DNA from: Lichenicola sp964236105
GTDB taxonomy: Bacteria > Pseudomonadota > Alphaproteobacteria > Acetobacterales > Acetobacteraceae
Assembly (NCBI GenBank): GCA_964236105.1
Contig: CAXSBC010000003.1
Span: 310,001 to 374,000 of the forward strand
Length of the DNA: 64,000 nt
Direction: 5' to 3'
The notes under the pieces are model-generated. The model ran no database searches. It had not been told where the DNA came from and saw only the letters and a list, made by a program, of their open reading frames with translations. Below are positions 17,586 to 26,770 of this stretch, one piece after another. A program made the position numbers and the translations under genes. Each line of letters opens with the position of its first letter. The stretch's first letter is position 1.

Positions 17586-17891
17586 ATGTCGCGCCGCTGC
17601 GAGATGACCGGCAAGGGCGTGCTGACGGGCAACAACGTCAGCCACGCCAACAACAAGAGCCGCCGCCGCTACCTGCCGAACCTGCAGGAGCAGTCGGTGC
17701 TGTCGGACGTGCTGGGCACCTCGATCCGGATCCGTGTGACCACGCACGGCCTGCGCACCATCGAGCATAATGGCGGCCTCGACGCCTTCCTGCTGACGAC
17801 GCCGAATCGCCGTCTGCCGGAGGAGGCGCAGTCGCTGAAGCGTCGCATCCTGCGCGCCCAGGCCAAGAAGCAGGCCGCCGCCACCGCCTGA
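17586..17891 (+). CDS. rpmB: 50S ribosomal protein L28
   Basis: 101 residues, the usual alphaproteobacterial length (longer than the 78 residues of E. coli). It begins MSRRCEMTGKGVLTGNNVSH, the standard L28 N-terminus, followed by ANNKSRRRYLPNLQ, and it ends in a Lys/Ala-rich tail. It binds 23S rRNA in the large subunit. The open frame extends upstream but the conserved N-terminus fixes the ATG at 17586. A likely promoter lies at 17458-17486. It is followed on the same strand by the EF-G gene after 160 bases. Confidence 0.97.
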   Translation: MSRRCEMTGKGVLTGNNVSHANNKSRRRYLPNLQEQSVLSDVLGTSIRIRVTTHGLRTIEHNGGLDAFLLTTPNRRLPEEAQSLKRRILRAQAKKQAAATA

Positions 17892-18051
17892 GCCGGCGCG
17901 TGGCCCGGGCCCCAGGGTCCGGCCTTGCAAAACAAGGGCATCTCGCGCATGTGAGGGCCCAACAGTGTTTCGGCCGCCAGGCTCTGCCCGCGGCCCTGGA
18001 AGCGTGCGGGGTGTTGCCCGGTGCGCTTTCCTGGTTTGAGGAGAACCCGTC

Positions 18052-20133
18052 ATGTCCGAGCTCTCGAAGATCCGCAATATCGGCATCACCGCGCACATCG
18101 ACGCGGGCAAGACGACGACGACGGAACGCATCCTCTACTACACCGGGGTCTCGCACCGGATCGGTGAGGTCCACGAGGGCAACACCACGACGGACTACAT
18201 GGAGCAGGAGCGCGAGCGGGGGATCACCATCACCTCGGCTGCGGTCACGTGCGAGTGGAAAGAGCACCGCATCAACATTATCGACACGCCCGGCCATATC
18301 GACTTCAACATCGAGGTGAACCGGTCCCTGCGCGTGCTCGACGGCGCCATCTTCATCATCGAGGGCGTGGCCGGCGTGCAGCCGCAGTCGGAAACCAACT
18401 GGCGTCTCGCCGACCGCTACAACGTGCCGCGCATCATCTTCATCAACAAGCTGGACCGCACGGGTGCCGACTTCTACCGCGCGTTCGACACGCTGAAGGA
18501 GAAGCTCGACATCGTGGCACTGCCGCTGCAGCTGCCGATCGGCATCGAGGAGAACTTCCTCGGCGTGGTCGACCTGGTCGAGATGAAGGCGATCATCTGG
18601 GAGGGCGGCGAGCTCGGCGCCAAGTTCCACGACGAGGAGATCCCGGCCGACATGGTCGAGCGCGCCGCCGAGGCCCGCCAGCTGCTGCTCGACACCGCGC
18701 TCTCGGTCGATAACGAGGCGATGGAGGAGTATTTCGACAAGGGCGACGTCGACGTCGCGACCCTGAAGCGCTGCATCAAGGCGGGCGCCATCTCCGGCGT
18801 GTTCCGTCCGGTGCTGTGCGGCACCGCCTTCAAGAACAAGGGCGTGCAGCCGCTGCTCGACGCCGTGCTCGACTATCTGCCGGCTCCCGACGACCGCGAG
18901 GGCATCCGCGTCGCCGCCGAGGAAGGCCAGGAGGATGCCGATCCGAGCACCCGCCGCCTGATCAAGGTCGACCCCAAGGGCAACTTCTCGGGTCTGGCGT
19001 TCAAGATCATCAACGACAAGTACGGCACGCTCACCTTCGTGCGCGTGTATTCGGGATCGCTGAAGTCCGGCGACCAGGTGATGAACACCACCAAGGACCA
19101 CAAGGAGCGCATCGGCCGCATGTTCCAGATGCACGCCGACAAGCGTGCCGAGATCAAGGAAGTGCAGGCGGGCGACATCGCGGCGTTCGTGGGGCTGAAG
19201 GATACCGGCACCGGCGACACGCTGGCCGATGCGGGCGACCCGGTGGTGCTGGAGCGCATGGCGTTCCCGGTGCCGGTGATCGACATCTCCGTCGAGCCGA
19301 AGACCAAGGAGGCGGTGGAGAAGATGACGCTGGCGCTGCAGAAGCTCGCCGGCGAGGACCCGTCGCTCCGCCTCAAGACCGACCAGGAGACCGGCCAGAC
19401 CATCCTGTCCGGCATGGGCGAGCTGCATCTCGAGATCATCATCGACCGTCTGCGCCGCGAGTATGGCGTCGACGCCAATATCGGCGCGCCGCAGGTGGCG
19501 TATCGCGAGACCATCAGCAAGACGCACATCGAGACCTATACCCACAAGAAGCAGTCGGGCGGCTCCGGGCAGTATGCCGAGGTCAAGATCCAGTTCTCGC
19601 CGGTCGAGCGCAACGCCGGCATCTCCTTCGAGAACAAGGTCGTGGGCGGCACGGTACCGAAGGAATACATCCCGGCGGTCGAGAAGGGCATCAAGGTGCA
19701 GGCGAGCACCGGCGTGCTGGCCGGCTTCCCGACGGTGGACTTCAAGTACACCCTGCTCGACGGCAAGTACCATGACGTCGACAGCTCGGCGCTGGCGTTC
19801 GAGATCGCGGCGAAGGCCTGCTTCCGCGAGGGCATGAAGCGCGCCAGCCCGGTGATCCTGGAGCCGATCATGGACGTCGAGTGCACCACCCCGCAGGACC
19901 ATGTCGGCGACGTGGTCGGCGATCTCAACCGTCGCCGCGGCCAGATCCAGAACCAGGAAAGCTCGGGCTCGACCGTCCTGGTCCGTGCCCAGGTGCCGCT
20001 GAAGGAGATGTTCGGCTACATCTCGCACCTGCGCTCCATGACCAAGGGCCGCGCGTCCTTCACCATGCAGTTCCATCACTACGATCCGGTGCCGCGCAAC
20101 ATCGCCGACGAGATCATGTCGAAGTCCGCCTGA
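18052..20133 (+). CDS. fusA: elongation factor G (stand-alone copy)
   Basis: 693 residues, full length for EF-G. The GTPase domain has G1 AHIDAGKTTTT (residues 14-24), switch II DTPGH and G4 NKLD; domains II-V follow, with SGMGELHLEIIIDRL in domain III and domain V near the C-terminus. EF-G drives tRNA-mRNA translocation and, with RRF, ribosome recycling. GAGGAG lies upstream of the ATG. It is not beside rpsL, rpsG or tuf, so it is not in a str operon here; the genome could carry another copy. The gene is closed by a strong intrinsic terminator (20155-20184). Confidence 0.93.
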   Translation: MSELSKIRNIGITAHIDAGKTTTTERILYYTGVSHRIGEVHEGNTTTDYMEQERERGITITSAAVTCEWKEHRINIIDTPGHIDFNIEVNRSLRVLDGAIFIIEGVAGVQPQSETNWRLADRYNVPRIIFINKLDRTGADFYRAFDTLKEKLDIVALPLQLPIGIEENFLGVVDLVEMKAIIWEGGELGAKFHDEEIPADMVERAAEARQLLLDTALSVDNEAMEEYFDKGDVDVATLKRCIKAGAISGVFRPVLCGTAFKNKGVQPLLDAVLDYLPAPDDREGIRVAAEEGQEDADPSTRRLIKVDPKGNFSGLAFKIINDKYGTLTFVRVYSGSLKSGDQVMNTTKDHKERIGRMFQMHADKRAEIKEVQAGDIAAFVGLKDTGTGDTLADAGDPVVLERMAFPVPVIDISVEPKTKEAVEKMTLALQKLAGEDPSLRLKTDQETGQTILSGMGELHLEIIIDRLRREYGVDANIGAPQVAYRETISKTHIETYTHKKQSGGSGQYAEVKIQFSPVERNAGISFENKVVGGTVPKEYIPAVEKGIKVQASTGVLAGFPTVDFKYTLLDGKYHDVDSSALAFEIAAKACFREGMKRASPVILEPIMDVECTTPQDHVGDVVGDLNRRRGQIQNQESSGSTVLVRAQVPLKEMFGYISHLRSMTKGRASFTMQFHHYDPVPRNIADEIMSKSA

Positions 20134-20154
20134 CCGCAACGCCTGCCAGTCGGC

Positions 20155-20184
20155 AAGGCCGGTCCGGAAGGGCCGGCCTTTTTT
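20155..20184 (+). terminator. Rho-independent terminator after fusA
   Basis: The 8-bp stem AAGGCCGG (20155-20162) pairs with CCGGCCTT (20173-20180) across a ten-base loop, and a run of six T residues (20179-20184) follows. It begins 22 bases after the fusA stop. This is the clearest intrinsic terminator in the window. Confidence 0.85.
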
Positions 20185-20557
20185 GTTGCCGCAGCACGCG
20201 ATCATGCGCATCGACGTTCGCTGGCCTCGTTCGGGCGGGCCATGCGGAGGTCCCCACCCGCGTCCACAATCTGCGACGGATTTCACGCTTCTGGCACGAC
20301 CGGCGGTAGAAAATCGACCGACCGGCGCCAGGCTGGCGGTCCATCGACGTGTCTCCACAAGCATTGGCTGACGAGATCGACGGTAATTATTCAAAAAGTC
20401 TTGTTTTCTGGACGCTTGCGAAGAATTTGACTTCTCATGGCGAGTTGATGCGGCCGCTTTGATCGATAATGCTAACGATTGGTCTGCAGCGGGAAGGCGG
20501 CTCGGAGATGATGTCCTGTCGTGCGTACGCGTCCGGGATCAACGGGATGCAGAGGCG
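20185..20557. other. gene-free, relatively AT-rich leader before the Hint gene
   Basis: No convincing gene is visible on either strand in these 373 bases. The part from about 20375 to 20480 is clearly richer in A and T than the rest of the window (for example GGTAATTATTCAAAAAG), and includes TTGTTT (20401) and TTGACT (20427) as possible -35 elements. No -10 with proper spacing is convincing. It most likely holds the promoter of the downstream Hint-domain gene. Confidence 0.5.
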
Positions 20558-22543
20558 ATGACCATCCATCCCGCTCCCGGCGCTCTCGTCGACCGCAGCA
20601 TGTCCTCAGGCGCCGATCGCCAGTCGCCCAGGGTCGGCGCGGCGACGGTCGGCCATGCCTACAGCTACGCGCATGTGCCGAACGGCAGCTGGAGCGATCC
20701 GGCCAGCTGGATCGTCGATGACGGAACGCCGGCGACCGCGCCGCCGGGCGCCGACGACAGCGTGACGATCTCGGGCGACGAATACGACCCCGACGGGGTG
20801 CCGTTCTACATCACCGGCGACGGCCAGGCCGCCAGCCTCGCGGTGTCGCACAGCGTGGTGTTCCGGGGCGCGGTCACCACCGGCAGCCTGGTGATCGGCA
20901 CCGGCTCGTCGTCATCGCCCGCCGTGACCGTGTCGGTGGATCCGGACGCATCGCTGGAGGCGGCCTCGGCCACCCTTCTCAGCCAGCTGGTGGCGATCGG
21001 CAGCGGCAGCCGCTTCATCGTCGATGCCACCCTGACCATGGGCGCCGACGCGGACCAGGCGGTCGCGGCCAGCCTCTCGACCAGGCTCGGCGGCAGCATC
21101 CAGCTGGGCGGGCTGGAGCTGGAGCAGGGCAGCGTCAGCATCGACGACAGCGGCAGCATGACGATCGGCACGTCCGGCATCGTGCGTGACGGCATGGTGT
21201 CGGTGGCAGCCGACGGGGTGCTGCAGGTCGGACACGGCACCATCGACGGCGCGATCTGGAACGACGGGCTGATCCGCCTCGACGAGACCGCGAACCCGTT
21301 CGGCGGCAGCATCGAGGGCAGCGGCACCATTGCGATCGAGAGCGGCGCCATCCTGCTGCTCTCGAGCACGCTGGACGACGATCAGCATCTGCGCTTCGAC
21401 GGCCCGAACGCGGCCCTGGCGCTGGACGGCATCTATACCGACGACGCGTTCACCCGGATCGCGGGCTTCGACGCCAGCGACCGCATCGTGCTGGACCAGA
21501 CGGTGTCCGACTACAGCTACAGCCTCGACGGCACCGCGTCCGCGTCGGTGCAGGTGGAGCTGTCGGGCGGCGGCACCGAGGCCTACGTCTTTACCGGCGA
21601 CTACGACGGCGAGCGGTTCGAGATCGGCCAGGACGATGGCGGTTCCGATCCGGCGATCCTGATCGTATCGGATGCCGTCGCGTGCTTCTGCTCGGGAACG
21701 CTGATCGCGACGCAGTCGGGCGACCGGCCCGTGGAGCAGCTTGCCATCGGCGATCGCGTGCGAACGGCGGGCGGCGCGTTGAAGCCGGTGCTGTGGATCG
21801 GCCGGCGCAGCTACGACCGGCGCTACGCCGCCGGCAAGCCGCACCTGCAACCGGTCCGCATCCGTGCCGGCGCGCTGGGCGACGACCTGCCGCATCGCGA
21901 TCTGCTGGTGTCGCCAGGACACGCGATCCTGGTGCAGGACGCGCTGGTGCCGGCAGGGCTGCTGGTGAACGACGTGTCGATCCTGCCGGACGAGGAGGAG
22001 GACGACATCCACTACCTGCATGTCGAGGTCGAGGGCCATGAGCTGCTTCTGGCCGAAGGTGCCGTGGCGGAAAGCTTCGTCGACAGGGACAGCCGGACGA
22101 TATTCGGCAATGTCGAGGAGTATGCCCGGCTCTATCCCGACCGGAGCCGGACGCCGCAGCCATGGTGCGCGCCACGTATCGAGGACGGCCCGGTGCTGGC
22201 CGCGATCAGGCGCCATCTCTGCATCCGGGCCGGGCTCGCGGAGCCGGCGCCGCTGCCGCCCGTCTATGGGCATGTCGACGAGGCCGGCCCGGGCCACGTG
22301 CGCGGCTGGGCGTGGTGTGCGGCCCATCCCGATGCCCCGGTGCTGCTGGACATCCTGGTCTGCGGCCGCATCGCGAGCCAGGTGCTGGCGGACCGGTTCC
22401 GTCCCGATCTGGCGGCCGCCGGGGTCGGCGCCGGCTGTCACGGCTTCGAGGCGGCCCTGCCGGACGTGGAGCGGACCTCGGTCATCACGGTCCGACGCGC
22501 GCTCGACGGACTGGGTCTGACGCCTCCGCCGCCGGCCCCGTAG
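20558..22543 (+). CDS. Hint-domain protein with beta-solenoid N-terminus and C-terminal GWA-type domain
   Basis: About 661 residues from the ATG at 20558; the exact start is uncertain (an upstream TTG and a later ATG at 20600 are possible). Residues 25-360 are Gly/Ser/Asp-rich repeats such as GSIQLGG and GSMTIGTSG, opening with GSWSDPASW, like surface beta-solenoids. Residues 376-520 form a Hint (hedgehog/intein) domain: Cys376-Phe-Cys-Ser-Gly-Thr start, PVEQLAIGDRV, VLWIGRRS, and SPGHAIL with His455. Hint domains can carry out self-cleavage through the first Cys. Residues 569-650 are a domain also found at the start of the next protein. No signal peptide is visible. The stop is six bases before the glycosyltransferase start, so the two form an operon. 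Confidence 0.85.
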   Translation: MTIHPAPGALVDRSMSSGADRQSPRVGAATVGHAYSYAHVPNGSWSDPASWIVDDGTPATAPPGADDSVTISGDEYDPDGVPFYITGDGQAASLAVSHSVVFRGAVTTGSLVIGTGSSSSPAVTVSVDPDASLEAASATLLSQLVAIGSGSRFIVDATLTMGADADQAVAASLSTRLGGSIQLGGLELEQGSVSIDDSGSMTIGTSGIVRDGMVSVAADGVLQVGHGTIDGAIWNDGLIRLDETANPFGGSIEGSGTIAIESGAILLLSSTLDDDQHLRFDGPNAALALDGIYTDDAFTRIAGFDASDRIVLDQTVSDYSYSLDGTASASVQVELSGGGTEAYVFTGDYDGERFEIGQDDGGSDPAILIVSDAVACFCSGTLIATQSGDRPVEQLAIGDRVRTAGGALKPVLWIGRRSYDRRYAAGKPHLQPVRIRAGALGDDLPHRDLLVSPGHAILVQDALVPAGLLVNDVSILPDEEEDDIHYLHVEVEGHELLLAEGAVAESFVDRDSRTIFGNVEEYARLYPDRSRTPQPWCAPRIEDGPVLAAIRRHLCIRAGLAEPAPLPPVYGHVDEAGPGHVRGWAWCAAHPDAPVLLDILVCGRIASQVLADRFRPDLAAAGVGAGCHGFEAALPDVERTSVITVRRALDGLGLTPPPPAP

Positions 22544-22549
22544 CCGCCG

Positions 22550-24226
22550 ATGACCTCGACATTGCGGGGCCAGCTCGACTCGGTCGATCGCACGGTCATC
22601 CGGGGCTGGGCGCAGGATGCATGGTGGCCGGCACAGCCGGTCAGCCTGCTGGTGACCGTCAACGGCACTCTGCTCGGCCGGATCGTCGCCAACCGCTTCC
22701 GGCAGGATCTCGCCGATGCCGGCCTCGGCACCGGTCGCCACGCGTTCGAGCTGCGGCTGGGCAACGCGCTGTCGCCGGTGTCGATGCACCAGATCCGGGT
22801 GACGCGGGAGCTCGACGGCGTCGAGCTCGACCGGTCGCCCTGGCTGCTGGAGCCGGTGCCGGTGTTGGATCAGGCAGCGCTCGACCGCCTGTCCGACCTG
22901 CTCGGCGACGGGATCGAGACCGACCGGGCCGGGCTGGATCGCCGGCTCGACTTCCTGCTGCACCAGGTCGACCGGCTGCTGACGATCCGGGCGCGCCAGC
23001 AGACGGCGGCGGGCGAGGCTGCCGGCGATGCCGCCGCATGGCGCGCGAGCCGGGTTGCGTCATCCACCGTCGCGGCGCCCGCGGCCGCCTGCCGCCAGGC
23101 GCTCGTCATCGACGAGCTGATGCCCGACGGCGGACGCGACGCCGGATCGTGCGCGGTGCTGTCGCACATGATGTCGCTGCGTCGGCTCGGCTTTGCGGTG
23201 CTGTTCGTTCCGGCCAGCCTGTCGCCGGCACGGCAGGAGGGGCCGTTGTCCGGACGCCTGGCGGCACTCGGCATCGCCGTCTGCACCGCGCCGTACTACG
23301 CCTCGGTCGAGGAGGTGCTGCAGCGTCACGGCGCCGGGCTGGAGCTGGTCTATCTGCATCGCGGCCCGACCGCGTTCCGTTACGCCCGGCTGGTCCGGCA
23401 TCATTGTCCGCACGCCCGGGTGCTGTATGCGGTGGCGGATCTGCATCATCTGCGGCTCGGCCGTCAGGCCGAGGTCGAGCGGCGGCCGGAGCTGCTGCCC
23501 CTGGCGCGGCAGCACCGGCAGCGCGAGCTGGAGACCGCCGCCGCGGCCGACATCGTGCTCACCCACTCCTCGCACGAGGCCAGGCTGCTCGCGCAGGCGC
23601 TGCCGCACGCCAGGATCCACGTCGTTCCCTGGGCGGTGCCGCTTCGTCCGGTGGCGGCATCGTTCAGCTCCCGCCTCGGCGTCGCCTTTCTGGCCGACTA
23701 TGCGCACGCGCCCAACCTGGAGGCGGCGCGTCGGCTGGTGCGCGAGATCATGCCGCTGGTCTGGGAGCATGCACCCGAGCTGCCATGCCTGCTGGCCGGC
23801 AGCCGGATGCCGCCCGGCCTCGTCGGCAGCGATCCGCGCCTGGTGCCGGTCGGCCACGTGCCGGAGCTGGCGTCACTGTTCGCGCGCGTGCGGCTGACGG
23901 TGGCACCGCTCGCCTACGGCGCCGGGATCAAGGGGAAGGTGCTGGAAAGCCTGGCTGCCGGCGTTCCGTGCGTCTGCTCGCCGATCGCAGCCGAGGGCCT
24001 GGACCTGCCCGAGGCGCTGACGCGGTGGGTCGCCGGCGACACGCACGGCCTGGCGCGGGCGATCCTGACGCTGCACCGGAACCCCGCGCTGAACCGCTCG
24101 GCCGCCCAGGCCGGTCTCGACTGGGCGCAGGACCGGCTGTCGGCGGACCGGATCGACCGGCTGCTCGGCGCCGCCCTGTCGCGGCGACCCGTGCCGGCGG
24201 ATCGCGAGCGGGCGGACGCTGGCTGA
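22550..24226 (+). CDS. glycosyltransferase (GT-B, group 1-like) with N-terminal GWA-type domain
   Basis: 558 residues. Residues 5-75 (RGQLDSVDRTVIRGWA, then NRFRQDLADAGLGTGRHAFE) repeat the C-terminal domain of the preceding Hint protein. After a linker, residues about 185-555 form a GT-B glycosyltransferase: VIDELMPDGGRDAGS, the nucleotide-sugar site region GAGIKGKVLE (457-466), and GVPCVCSPIAAEGLDLPEAL. The Glu466 position fits the donor-binding Glu of GT4-like enzymes. Sugar and acceptor are unknown. It is probably cytoplasmic, since no membrane segment is seen. Adjacency and the shared domain suggest that it modifies the Hint protein or works on the same surface polymer. Confidence 0.85.
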   Translation: MTSTLRGQLDSVDRTVIRGWAQDAWWPAQPVSLLVTVNGTLLGRIVANRFRQDLADAGLGTGRHAFELRLGNALSPVSMHQIRVTRELDGVELDRSPWLLEPVPVLDQAALDRLSDLLGDGIETDRAGLDRRLDFLLHQVDRLLTIRARQQTAAGEAAGDAAAWRASRVASSTVAAPAAACRQALVIDELMPDGGRDAGSCAVLSHMMSLRRLGFAVLFVPASLSPARQEGPLSGRLAALGIAVCTAPYYASVEEVLQRHGAGLELVYLHRGPTAFRYARLVRHHCPHARVLYAVADLHHLRLGRQAEVERRPELLPLARQHRQRELETAAAADIVLTHSSHEARLLAQALPHARIHVVPWAVPLRPVAASFSSRLGVAFLADYAHAPNLEAARRLVREIMPLVWEHAPELPCLLAGSRMPPGLVGSDPRLVPVGHVPELASLFARVRLTVAPLAYGAGIKGKVLESLAAGVPCVCSPIAAEGLDLPEALTRWVAGDTHGLARAILTLHRNPALNRSAAQAGLDWAQDRLSADRIDRLLGAALSRRPVPADRERADAG

Positions 24227-24250
24227 GCGGCTGCGGCCGCCCGCCTCGGC

Positions 24251-25876
24251 TCAGGGCCTGGCCGGCGGCGGCAGGCTGCCCTGGGTGCGGCGGATGAAGT
24301 CGGCGACGTTGTCGTGCAGCTGCTTCAGGCTGTCCTGGTTGGCATAGACCATGTGCCCGGACGAGTACTGCTTGTATTCGATGTTGGTCTGCAGCGACTG
24401 CGGGATCGGCAGATGGTGCATCTCGTAGATCCCCTCGTAGTAGGGCGTCGCGAGGTCGTAGTAGCCGGCGTTGAGCATCACCTTGAGGTTCGGATTGTAC
24501 TTCATCGCCGCCGCCAGATCGGGCATCACGTTGGCCGAGCCTGCGACCGGCTGGGTGCTGTTCGGAGGCTGGTGCTTCATGTCCCAGTCGTTGATCTCGA
24601 TCTCGGGCTTGTAGTACTTGCCCTCGCCGTAGCCGAGCTGCTTGCGGACATAGTCGTTGAAGGCGGACACGTAGGCCGAGCCGATCGCGGCGGACTGCGG
24701 ATCGTAGTCCGCCTCCTTGCTCATCGGGTCCATCGTCGGGCCGGAGAAGCGGGTATCGAGACGGCCGGTGGTGACGTCGCCCTCGCCCTGCAGCGATTTC
24801 TCGAACTCGCCGCCATCGACGCGAAGCCGGGCTTTCTTGAGGTAGTCGACGGGCAGGCCGGTATAGCGGTTCAGCCTGTCTGCGATCGCGTCGCGATGCG
24901 CCGCGTCGAGCGCCGAGCCCTGCTGCAGGGCGGCGGCATAGTCGGTGCTGGCGAACGTCTCGACCTCCGACAGCAGCGCATGCAGGTCGGGCGGGTTGCC
25001 CGGCAGCCTGTGGTGATACCAGGCGGTGGCCGCGTAGGTCGGCAGGGCCACGATGTAGGGCAGATCGACGCCGGGATTGAGCTCGGGCTGATCGACGCTC
25101 GCATCGAAGTTCAGGATCTGCGACAGCAGGATCACGCCGTTGAAGTCGACCGACTTGTCCTGCTCGAGCTGGTTGATCAGCACCGCCGAGCGCGTGGTGC
25201 CGTAGCTCTCGCCGAACAGGTACTTGGGCGAGTTCCAGCGGCCGTATTTCGACAGGAAGGCGGCGATGAAGTCGGAGAAGGCATGGCCGTCCTGGTCGAT
25301 GCCCCAGAACTTCTTCTCCTTGTCCTTGCCGGCGATGCGCGAGAAGCCGGTTCCGGGCGCGTCGATGAAGACGAGGTCGCTCGCATCGAGCAGGCTCTCG
25401 TCGTTGTTGACCAGCTGGTAGGGGGCGGCCGGCCCGTGCTCATGGTCGAGCGTCACCACCCGGCGCGGCCCGAACGCGCCCATGTGCAGCCAGACCGACG
25501 CCGAACCGGGGCCGCCATTATACAGGAAGGTGATCGGCCGGGCTTCGGGCCTGACGGTCTTGCGGAAGTAGGCCACGTAGAACATCGACGCTTCCGCCGT
25601 CGGATTGCCGTCGTCGCCCGTCTTGTCGGCATCAACGCCGGTCTTCGCGGCATCGTCCCAGCCCTTGGGATGCACGATCAGCGTGCCCGCGACCGCGTGG
25701 TAGTCGACATGCTGGCCGCCTGCGGTGACGGCGGCGTCGCTCTCGGCCTCGCCCGACACCAAATGCGGCACCGGGTGGTCGGTCCTGCTGATCTTGACCG
25801 TCGTGTCGTCGGCTCTGGACATGCAGAGCGGCAGCGCCACCAGGGCGCTGGTCAGGAACAGGCAGGCTCGGTTCAT
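24251..25876 (-). CDS. secreted serine carboxypeptidase, S10 family
   Basis: 541 residues with a classic signal peptide (MNRACLFLTSALVALPLCMSRA). The S10 features are the oxyanion loop FLYNGGPGSAS, the nucleophile Ser224 in FGESYGTTR, an acidic residue in GYYDLATPY and the final His in YSSGHMVY. These form the Ser-Asp-His triad of carboxypeptidase Y-like enzymes. It should be exported and remove C-terminal residues from peptides, probably at acidic pH. The ATG at 25876 is chosen because the signal peptide begins there and GAGG lies nine bases upstream; a TTG five codons earlier is possible. The metallo-hydrolase gene is upstream on the same strand, 29 bases away. Confidence 0.9.
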   Translation of the reverse strand: MNRACLFLTSALVALPLCMSRADDTTVKISRTDHPVPHLVSGEAESDAAVTAGGQHVDYHAVAGTLIVHPKGWDDAAKTGVDADKTGDDGNPTAEASMFYVAYFRKTVRPEARPITFLYNGGPGSASVWLHMGAFGPRRVVTLDHEHGPAAPYQLVNNDESLLDASDLVFIDAPGTGFSRIAGKDKEKKFWGIDQDGHAFSDFIAAFLSKYGRWNSPKYLFGESYGTTRSAVLINQLEQDKSVDFNGVILLSQILNFDASVDQPELNPGVDLPYIVALPTYAATAWYHHRLPGNPPDLHALLSEVETFASTDYAAALQQGSALDAAHRDAIADRLNRYTGLPVDYLKKARLRVDGGEFEKSLQGEGDVTTGRLDTRFSGPTMDPMSKEADYDPQSAAIGSAYVSAFNDYVRKQLGYGEGKYYKPEIEINDWDMKHQPPNSTQPVAGSANVMPDLAAAMKYNPNLKVMLNAGYYDLATPYYEGIYEMHHLPIPQSLQTNIEYKQYSSGHMVYANQDSLKQLHDNVADFIRRTQGSLPPPARP

Positions 25877-25905
25877 GGGCACTATCCTCAAGGCGATGGC
25901 GACGT

Positions 25906-26757
25906 TCAGCCGGCGGAGCGCCAGCCATCCTGATCCAGGACAGCCCGCCCTTCGGCCGCGAGCTTCTGCAGGTGCGACGTCAGGTTGGCGCGCGCCGCCT
26001 GTAGCAGATCGGGCCGCAGGTTGATGTAGGCGCGGCTCAGCACCGTCTCGAACGGCGCCGGCGTCGGCGACAGCAGCGCCTCGATCGAGGCCTCGCGCGC
26101 CGCGCGATGGTCGAGCAGGCTCTGCACCAGCTCGTGCGGCCGCGTGATCGCCGGGCCGTGCGCCGACAGCATCAGCCGGTCGTTGCGGTCGCGTACCCGC
26201 TTCAGGCTGGCGATGAACTGCCCCAGGTCGCCATGCGGCGGCGGCGGCACCACCGAGGTCGACCAGCCCATCACGTGGTCGCCGCTGAAGATGACGCCGT
26301 CATCGGTTGCGAAGCACAGGTGGTCCATCGCGTGGCCGGGCGTATGCAGCACCGTCAGGCCGGCGATCCGGTCGCCGTCATGCAGTCCGATCGGCGCCTG
26401 GAAGGTCGGGTCGGCGCTGGCATGGTGGCCGGCGATCGGCGCGCCGCTGCGCTGGCTGAGCCGCTCGGCGCCGCCCAGGTGATCGCGGTGGGTATGGGTC
26501 AGCAGGATGTGGGACAGGCAGCCGCCGGCCTCGGCGAGGATGGCGTCGAGGTGCCGCTCGTCGTCGCTGCCCGGGTCGATCACCACCGTGCCGCCGTTCG
26601 TGTCCACGAGCCAGCTGTTGGTGCCGTGATAGGTCATCGGTCCGGGATTGGGCGCCACGATCCGCCGGATGCCGCCTTGCACCGGAAGTGCCACGCCGTG
26701 CGGCGGCGGCGCCTCGGTCAGGCGCCAGGCCCGTCGCCTCGTCGGCGGTCCGGACAT
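25906..26757 (-). CDS. MBL-fold metallo-hydrolase (LACTB2-like)
   Basis: 283 residues. The beta-lactamase fold motif HTHRDH is at 88-93, followed by GHAMDH and the late metal ligands SGDHVMG and SAHG. The N-terminal NPGPMTYHGTNSWLVD and the C-terminal winged-helix-like tail (RPDLLQAARANLTSHLQKL) match the LACTB2-type hydrolases, which bind two zinc ions; human LACTB2 is an endoribonuclease, while bacterial roles are unclear. The ATG at 26757 lies 13 bases after the PEP-carboxylase-like gene's stop; an upstream in-frame start at 26790 would overlap that gene. Both are probably on one transcript with the S10 peptidase. Confidence 0.9.
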   Translation of the reverse strand: MSGPPTRRRAWRLTEAPPPHGVALPVQGGIRRIVAPNPGPMTYHGTNSWLVDTNGGTVVIDPGSDDERHLDAILAEAGGCLSHILLTHTHRDHLGGAERLSQRSGAPIAGHHASADPTFQAPIGLHDGDRIAGLTVLHTPGHAMDHLCFATDDGVIFSGDHVMGWSTSVVPPPPHGDLGQFIASLKRVRDRNDRLMLSAHGPAITRPHELVQSLLDHRAAREASIEALLSPTPAPFETVLSRAYINLRPDLLQAARANLTSHLQKLAAEGRAVLDQDGWRSAG

Positions 26758-26770
26758 GGGGCGCGTCGGT

